From NCBI RefSeq assembly GCF_036370855.1, contig NC_088101.1, positions 67,455,559-67,519,558 of the forward strand: a stretch of 64,000 nucleotides of DNA, read 5' to 3'. Source of the DNA: Dromaius novaehollandiae. Its lineage: Eukaryota; Chordata; Aves; Casuariiformes; Dromaiidae. The notes under the pieces were generated by a model that was given only the letters and a program-made list of their open reading frames with translations, did not search any database and was not told where the DNA came from. Every line of letters starts with the position of its first letter. Positions within the stretch are counted from its first letter, which is position 1. Both the position numbers and the translations under genes were made by a program. Positions 57,095 to 64,000 of this stretch are shown piece by piece.

Positions 57095-60000
57095 AGCACT
57101 GAGTGACACATCCACTAATGTTTTTAGTCCTTTTCAGAAAGTTTATAGCCCACATGATGCATTCAATTGCCTCTTCAAATCTAAAGTATGTCCAGAGTAA
57201 TGGGAAAGTGCTGTCCAAGCAGAAAGCCTCTCTTGTTCAATAAACTCTGTCCTCTGAAGTACAAGTATTACTAGAGGAGAAAAGCTTCTTTAAGCTTTCT
57301 TTTGTTATCTCAAATGTTCTAGAACTGTGTAAAATTGTTTAGAGGTTACAGCAGCATTTCTACTTTTACAGCTCATTTAACTATGCAATTAGACACTACA
57401 ATAGATATGGAAGATTTAAAATTAGATATGCTTATCTTCAGTGCATGGGTCAGTACTTTTAACTTTAAAACAAATTAACATTTTGCTTCTCATTCCCCTC
57501 CCCTCTCTACCACAAAATGAGGGTGTTTATCTTAACTCAGCAATTCTTGTGACTTCTATCAGATGGTAGAAGGCACAGGGACAAGTCTTCCAGATTTAAA
57601 ATGAAAGTGCTGCTGTAAAGCAATTGCAAGATAGCCAGGCCAATAATGCATTTTGTAAATGTTGGGGGGAAATGTGCATGAATACAAAATTTCCATGATA
57701 GGAAGGTGAACAGCCTGTCCAATGATTGGTAATTCGATGCTGGAAATTACATCACCCTGAACAGATACACAATATTATATTTCTATTTAAAACGGAGAAA
57801 CTCAATGTCAGCGCAGTGGGGGACAAAGCAGCAGAGGAATATTGGATTGGATATTGAAATAGGATTTTGATTTCAAATATGCTGAGCAAAACTGCTTAAA
57901 CTTGTATTTGAATAATAAACAGATAACATTTTCATTTAAAAAACAAACCAGGTACTGTATTAGCACATAGCTATAAAATACATTCTTTTATAAAAAGGAA
58001 ATATACATTACAAATAGAAATGAGAAGTGAAATCTCAGCCATGAGGCCTTCTTCAGGCTATGGAAGGAAAAATAACGAGGTTAACTTTGTTCTTTTTTGT
58101 CTGCAGCCCAAAGAAAGTCTCAAAGCCAGAATGTCACTTCTCATCACAATATCCATTTCTAGCATAGAAGAATTTTTTTCAAGTTTTTTTTTTTAAGTTT
58201 TTTTCCATTTGCCTTTGCTCTCAGAATAGCATTATTAATTTTATTTAATATTGTATATTATTTTGGAGCATTTAATGTGAGAATTTATGCATATTAGCAA
58301 AGAGGAATAGTGTCACGGAACTGAAGAATATACACATTTCTGATAGATTAAGTCTACTGAATTCAGGAAGAATATTTCCAGTGACCTGTACCAAATATGA
58401 GTGAAACAGAATGGAATACACTCTTCATTCGCTTAAGCCTTAGTCTAGGACACATTAAACTCAATAGAAATTGATTTTTTTTATTATGATTATTTCAATA
58501 GGGGTAAGAGCCATCATTTATTTCTTGTTCTCAGCAGTTTTCAATGATGCGTATGTTAAAAATGGACCTTTCATCCTCTTTGATATTGAGGCCCCATCCA
58601 AATGTTTTCTATGCAGAAAATAGAAAAAAAGCCCTAAAGCATGCCGAGCAGTGCCTGAATATAAGCAACTGTAAAACAACATGGAAAGTATCCTCTGAAG
58701 AGTCAGATCATTTGTGGAAAGAGGCACGAATTTTGGATGTCAGGGCTGAACTCCCAGACTCGCAAGGCCTCTTTTGGTATCACTTGCAGAGCTGAGTGTC
58801 TGTATGCAGCATTACCGCAATGACATCCACTATACTCAAAACCCAGCACTTTTGTTGCAAGTGTTGCTCATGGCTGCTCTTCAGAGCCTGCTAATTGAGA
58901 CAACCAGCAGCTGGGCAACAAAATACAGATAAGACATATATAAGCAGAGTGTCACATGGATCCACAAACAAGGCTGGAGCATCCACCCTTTCAGGGATGA
59001 TAACCCATACCACCAATGCGGGGGAGAAAAAAAAATTAAGCACTAATTCATCAAATGAAACAAGCACATGTCAGATCCTGAACCAAATCCCCCAATGCCA
59101 TTACTGCGGCTCTGCAGGAGTGCAGGAGCCTACACAAAAGATCTCACTGCAGGATCTTTTATATTTCAGGAAAACCATTGACTTAGGTTTTCATCTACTG
59201 CCCCATTCCACCCAGCTTTATTTTCGGGAATTTAAGGTATTTTCTCAACTGTAATTACCTCCTGCACTAATTTCACTAGTCATTATTTTATTAGAAGTAA
59301 TAGAAATTGTTTTCCCTTAATCAGATCTCATTTGAGTTACTTCTAACAAAGTGATATGAATGGAAAAATGGGAAACGCAGAGAAAACTCAGTTTTCCTTG
59401 CCATTTCCTTTCCAAGTAAAAGTCCCATGATCTTTCTGAGTTATTTTTAATGAAACATTTCAAATCTGCACCCAGTTGACTGTGACATCATACCATAGGC
59501 AGATATCTTTAAAATTAAATCTATTTGGGGAAAAAACTTAGTGAATATGCTGAAGGTAAACACATTTTCATGAGTGCATTAAACTTTGTCCCGCAGGGTT
59601 GTAGAGGCACTGAGTACAGAGAACATTTTCATTTAAAGGACCGGTAAAGCTTTTGGTGCTCTTGCTATCAGTGCTCACCTAGCTGAGCTAAGTTGTTGAA
59701 TGAAAAATTAATGAAGGACCAAGCTTGAAATTCTGCCCCAGTGCACAAAGCTTATAAATACCCTACAACGATACTGCATCATCATTATAAATTATACATG
59801 TAATGGTGCTGAAAGTTATGTAAATTCCAAAAAACTTTAATAAAGTTGTACACTGACATTGATTGTGTACAGTTACAGACACAGCTTTATCAACTGATTG
59901 TGAGCTGCAGTAAAAGAGAAATATGTATTCTCTTCTCTTGTTTATTCCCTGGAAGAATAAACTGAAAATCACCAAATTATCCTCCCTTCACAACTGTCTG

Positions 60001-63000
60001 AATATTAATTGCAATCTTGAAGGGCAACAAAACGCAAACAGCATCACCAGGACTAGTAATTAATCTGAAAGTTTCAGACTCTGACATACTGTGTACATAG
60101 CGCTGAAGTGATAACCCAGAAAACATATTCCTCCTGTGCTGCTGATGGTCTATGATCATTCTAGATACATTCAGAATTTAAATTTTTCATACTATAGACA
60201 AAAAAAAATGCAGACCCTTAGAAATTAACCCCAGACACAGTCCTCTTTTCAGTAAAATTAAAAGTTGTGTTTCAACCTATTAGAAAATAAAATGGTGGTT
60301 AAGCCAACATTTCAGCCAGTCAGTTCCACAGTGGTTTTATTACCCTTTGCAACTGATTCCAACATAAATGAAATCTGGTAACGCAGAGAGCTCACAGAGT
60401 GCTGATAACCAAACTCTCACTCTGGGCAAATTTTTTTGCCCTTGCTATTGTTGCATTTATGCAGCATCTGCTGGTAAGGAACATTTTTCATTACTCTGAT
60501 TATTTGCACAAGGCTCAATCCTTTACAGCACGCTGTGTTATAGAAGGAGTTTTGCTGACATTACCCTCTCAGGAAAGCATTTCCCATAGGGCTACTAAGA
60601 GACAACAAGGACAGATATCAAGTGTCCCAGTTTTCTCCAGTCTTTCTCATTTCTTTGGAGAAAAAAGGCTATTCCTGTATAACTGGAAACTCACTTTCCA
60701 CAGACGGATTGGACTTGTGTAAATGGTGCTGATAGCTCTAAGTTTGCAGAAAGTCTGAAGCAACAGCACTCAGGTATCAACTGTATTGGGCATGTTGCTG
60801 GAGAGTAGATCATCTTAATTATTGGAAAAGATGTAGAAAGGAAGATGAAGACACAGTATGAATGTACAATCTAGCTCAGTATTGTCTCATTTCAGCATGC
60901 CTTTAATGGATACTAGAGCATTTGATTCTTGATTGATATCATTTTCTGAAGAACAGAATTTCAATTTTCAAAAACTGGGGAATACGCCATATAATCAGGT
61001 TGAGGGCTATACCCACATGCTCTATTTGAATATATCCATGTTACATTTGTTTCACTTGCTCTACTCAGTCTGGCTGGCTGATCTCGAAGCCATACACATG
61101 TATTAGTGAAACACTAGGAGGACTTATACATAAGGTTCACTTTGTCTTTACACAATCTCTCTAAAAATCCGTGGCACGTCCAGATATTCTTAACTATCAG
61201 AGTATATTAGCTTTGTCAGACCACAACGTTAGCCTAGCAATTTCTTAGAGTACATGACCTAGCCCATTCCAGCACCCTGTATGCCACTGTATTATGGTCA
61301 TAGACATATGGAGTGAGAGTACTGAGTGAAAACTTAGCATTCAGGGAGTTAAACATTCAAAACCTATACTTTTGAATTCCAGGTTATCTAGGGTAGAATG
61401 AATTTTGGATTTGCTGTCTTATAAAGTCTAATGTCACCAAAAGATCTTCAACATGACAATCATTAAACAAAGAAAAAAACAGATAAAAAGATGTGACACA
61501 AAAGCATCTGTCAGAGATGAGTTCATCAGACCAATCAGAGATAAGTGATAAGAAGATATAGATCTCAGACTTTAAAAGCATCACAGTTCACTCATATTCA
61601 GGCAGTGACTTAATTCATCTTATTATAAAACCAGAGAAAAACAGCTCAGGTGCAGGAACAGAACACTTTTAGGAAAAGATATGTTCAAATACCCATCTTT
61701 GGAGTGGATTCATTTCTCTTTATTGAGGAGAACAATAAAGGTGGCCGTACATCACAGATGATCTTAAATCCGAGACAGTAAAACTCTTACTGACATGACA
61801 CACAAACCCAACTTTCAGCAGGATACTCCTTAATGCAATACACCAAAGACCCTCTTCAGTAAAAATTTCTAAAGAGACCTCCCTTCTTGCTAGGCAGAGG
61901 CAGGGAGAAGCAATTATTCCCGTATTCTCTATGGGAGAGAATAAGGGCCAGCTGGGAGTTTCAGGCTAACACCTGCAATTGCCCTTTCTTTGCCCTCCCC
62001 CACAGGCAAATGAACTACACAAGTCACTGAATCTTTTCGTCTCTAGCTTTTAGCTTCTTAAGGAAAGCCACATCCACCTGACCCTCCCAAGATCTGGAGT
62101 AAGGTGGGGCTTTTCAGGAGTCCAGGGCTGCAAAAGCAAAAGTTCAAAGAGCAGTCTTCCCACCTCTTCAAACCCAGCCACCAGCAACTCAGTAACCTCT
62201 GGCCTAAGACAGTTTGTATAAAGTGCCAGCAAATCAGTATGACGCCTCGGTACTATAACACCTCAGGCGATTGTTTCTAAGTTTTCAGATCACAAGTGCA
62301 GAGAAACTTTTGATAACCAAGTGTCAAAAACAATCAGAGTAAGAACGATGCTGTCTGTAGTCTTAAGAAATGATAAACATTTGTCTGTAAATGCCTGGCC
62401 GCCAGTGCAAACTCTCGGATGGCTGACAATACCTTAGCCTCACACCAACCCAAATAAAGCTCTCTCCCTATACTTCCATATTCGTGAAAACTCCAGGTAC
62501 CAAATATGCTCTTTCTGGTGGGTAGAAATATGCTCATTTCTTCTCCATTTCTGCAGGCACTGTTTTACTTTGTTTATAAAAAAATCTTCTCTCTCGCTTT
62601 CTCTCTCTAACATGTGCATTCCCATGTGCACACATTGTGACTATTAAAGCATTTCATAAAAAATGCAACTAACAGATCAGGAAGTCTAGGGAATCTAAAG
62701 GTTTTGGCAAGGCTCAACTATCCCCACAAGGCAAAAAATAGGAGTTAATCCCCCTTACAACAATAGGACGATTCAGATCTCTCACACCACGTATACATTG
62801 CTCTTAGCAGATGCTTTGCAAGGGAAAGGTTTTTCCCTCTGTCAGTGTTTGACTCTAGTCTTTCATTTTCTTTGCTTTCTTATAAGTGCCTCAGAACAAA
62901 ATATTTTATTTCACGGTGAATGGAACCTTTTGTGTCAAACTAAATGAAATGTTTCAGTCTTTCATTTCAGCAAGAAATATTCCATTCATTACTATTTGAA

Positions 63001-63004
63001 TAAC
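57095..63004. other. Non-coding sequence, nothing recognised over about 5.9 kb
   Basis: No gene, RNA gene or classifiable repeat was recognised. Short frames at 58895-59254 and 60399-60722 have no domain. 58180-58300 is very T-rich with TTAATT cores. GC rises slightly around 61900-62200. Confidence 0.45.
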
Positions 63005-63037
63005 TCTGTCTCTCTCCCTTCCCCTTCCCCTCCCCTT
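63005..63037 (-). other. Pyrimidine tract; strong G-quadruplex motif on the minus strand
   Basis: The plus strand carries C-tracts at 63016-63018, 63021-63024, 63027-63030 and 63032-63035, separated by only 2, 2 and 1 bases. The minus strand therefore has four G-tracts with very short loops, a canonical stable G-quadruplex pattern. The tract is followed by 'ttttatag', which is splice-acceptor-like on the plus strand, but no exon is recognisable after it. Confidence 0.7.
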
Positions 63038-64000
63038 AATTTTATAGTCTGGTTTGGCAAAGAAACGTCTGACGTGACTGCACCGGTTGTCAGATATTCC
63101 TCTCTTGTTGACTAATTTCTACCAAATTTGACAGTCAGAGTTCAAAGCTACTATGTGAGTTTTGTGAAAAACTGTCTTAGGAGAGGATATAGACTATATT
63201 AGTACTCCCACTGAAGAAAAGTCAGGGAGAACTTAGCATTTGACAGCAACTTGTGGGACAGTCAACACGTATTTACTGTCTTAGTATATTAGTACATGTA
63301 CTTAGTACATACTGTGCTCTGGACTAGTCACAGCACATATGCTGTCTCTCACCCAGCAAGCAAGTCAGAAAGTAGGCTGAGATTATGGAGGACTGACAAC
63401 CCTATGGGGATGGCCCTTGGGGACACAGAAGAGATGTAGAAATATCTTGGTGCTCAGCCTGAGGTTCCAGCAGTATGATGGGGGAGTGACGTAGGAGACA
63501 TAAGACATAAACCCATAAGAAACCAGGCCCAGTTGCTCCTCTGCCTATGAAACTACTTGCTTTAGATAGGCTGCCAGAACAAAATCAATTATTTATATAA
63601 CCCCACTCTCAAATTCCACCCACCTCAAATTTTGAAAAATGAGCAGTTATCAACTGGGAAATTGTCAGATTTTCTTACCTCAGAATAATGTCTCGAGTCT
63701 TGACTTAAATTTCTCCAGACGCTACCAGTGAGATAGACAAGAACTCCTGTAGGAGTCTGCAGTCTCTGCAGAAGCTATGAAAATCATTTGCCCTCCCAGA
63801 AATCTCAGGCACCATGGTCTCTTATACACTCAGATGAGCTTCCAGATCAGTCCAGTGTTCCTTCCCATGAAACTCTATAGCACTTATTAAAGAACTGGCC
63901 TGGGCTCAATAAAATTCCCATCTCTTTATTTGCCCTTAATAACAAATTGAGTATGGCCAAAATTAAGCAGGCCAACAACTGCCAAGTGCAAAATACCTGT
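63038..64000. other. Non-coding sequence, nothing recognised
   Basis: No gene or repeat was recognised to the end of the window. Direct 'agta' stutters near 63275-63310 are low complexity. Confidence 0.45.

Overview
This 64 kb window reads as AT-rich, non-coding DNA from a vertebrate genome. I find no protein-coding exon, tRNA, rRNA, CRISPR array or bacterial-type gene that I can support. Open frames are short (at most about 160 codons), scattered over both strands, lack codon-like composition, and match nothing I recognise except broken reverse-transcriptase remnants. The window is either a gene desert or one very long intron.

The interspersed repeats point to a sauropsid (bird, turtle or crocodilian). 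They are old CR1-like and L2-like LINE fragments, MIR-like tRNA-derived SINE fragments in both orientations, and several fragments of a near-palindromic repeat built around a 'ttgacttcaatgg'-type core. In my recollection that core is common in turtles, crocodilians and birds. The low density and heavy decay of these copies, with no intact young CR1, LTR element or DNA transposon, favour a bird. This is inference: no alignment was run.

Layout. 1-10 kb: CR1-like fragment on the minus strand (620-1232), a homeodomain-site-rich block (2200-2640), a sauropsid repeat (3605-3738), a long pyrimidine tract and small tandem repeats. 10-16 kb: possible regulatory sequence with a good RFX X-box (10150-10163), an inverted/direct repeat cluster (10770-10906), a GC-richer patch with a SINE trace (12160-12212), and an octamer/palindrome block (15060-15310). 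16-29 kb: mostly featureless, with SINE traces at 22350 and 24141, a sauropsid repeat at 28105 and a CpG cluster at 28754-28990. 31-32 kb: repeat-dense, with a SINE tail, a CR1-like fragment and a palindromic repeat. 33-42 kb: largely unique, with two homeodomain-rich blocks near 34.6 and 35.1 kb. 42-46 kb: a compact CpG cluster containing a TATA-like box (41977-42075), three SINE fragments, a (CA)23 microsatellite and a further possible regulatory block. 49.9-51.9 kb: two pieces of an L2-like LINE, in order, on the plus strand. 53-57 kb: SINE and palindromic-repeat fragments, densest at 56.0-57.1 kb. 57-64 kb: essentially featureless apart from a strong minus-strand G-quadruplex motif at 63016-63035.

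No genes here can be shown to work together. Any function is more likely to be cis-regulatory or non-coding RNA, and only comparative alignment or expression data could show it. Repeat family names come from remembered consensus motifs and are provisional.
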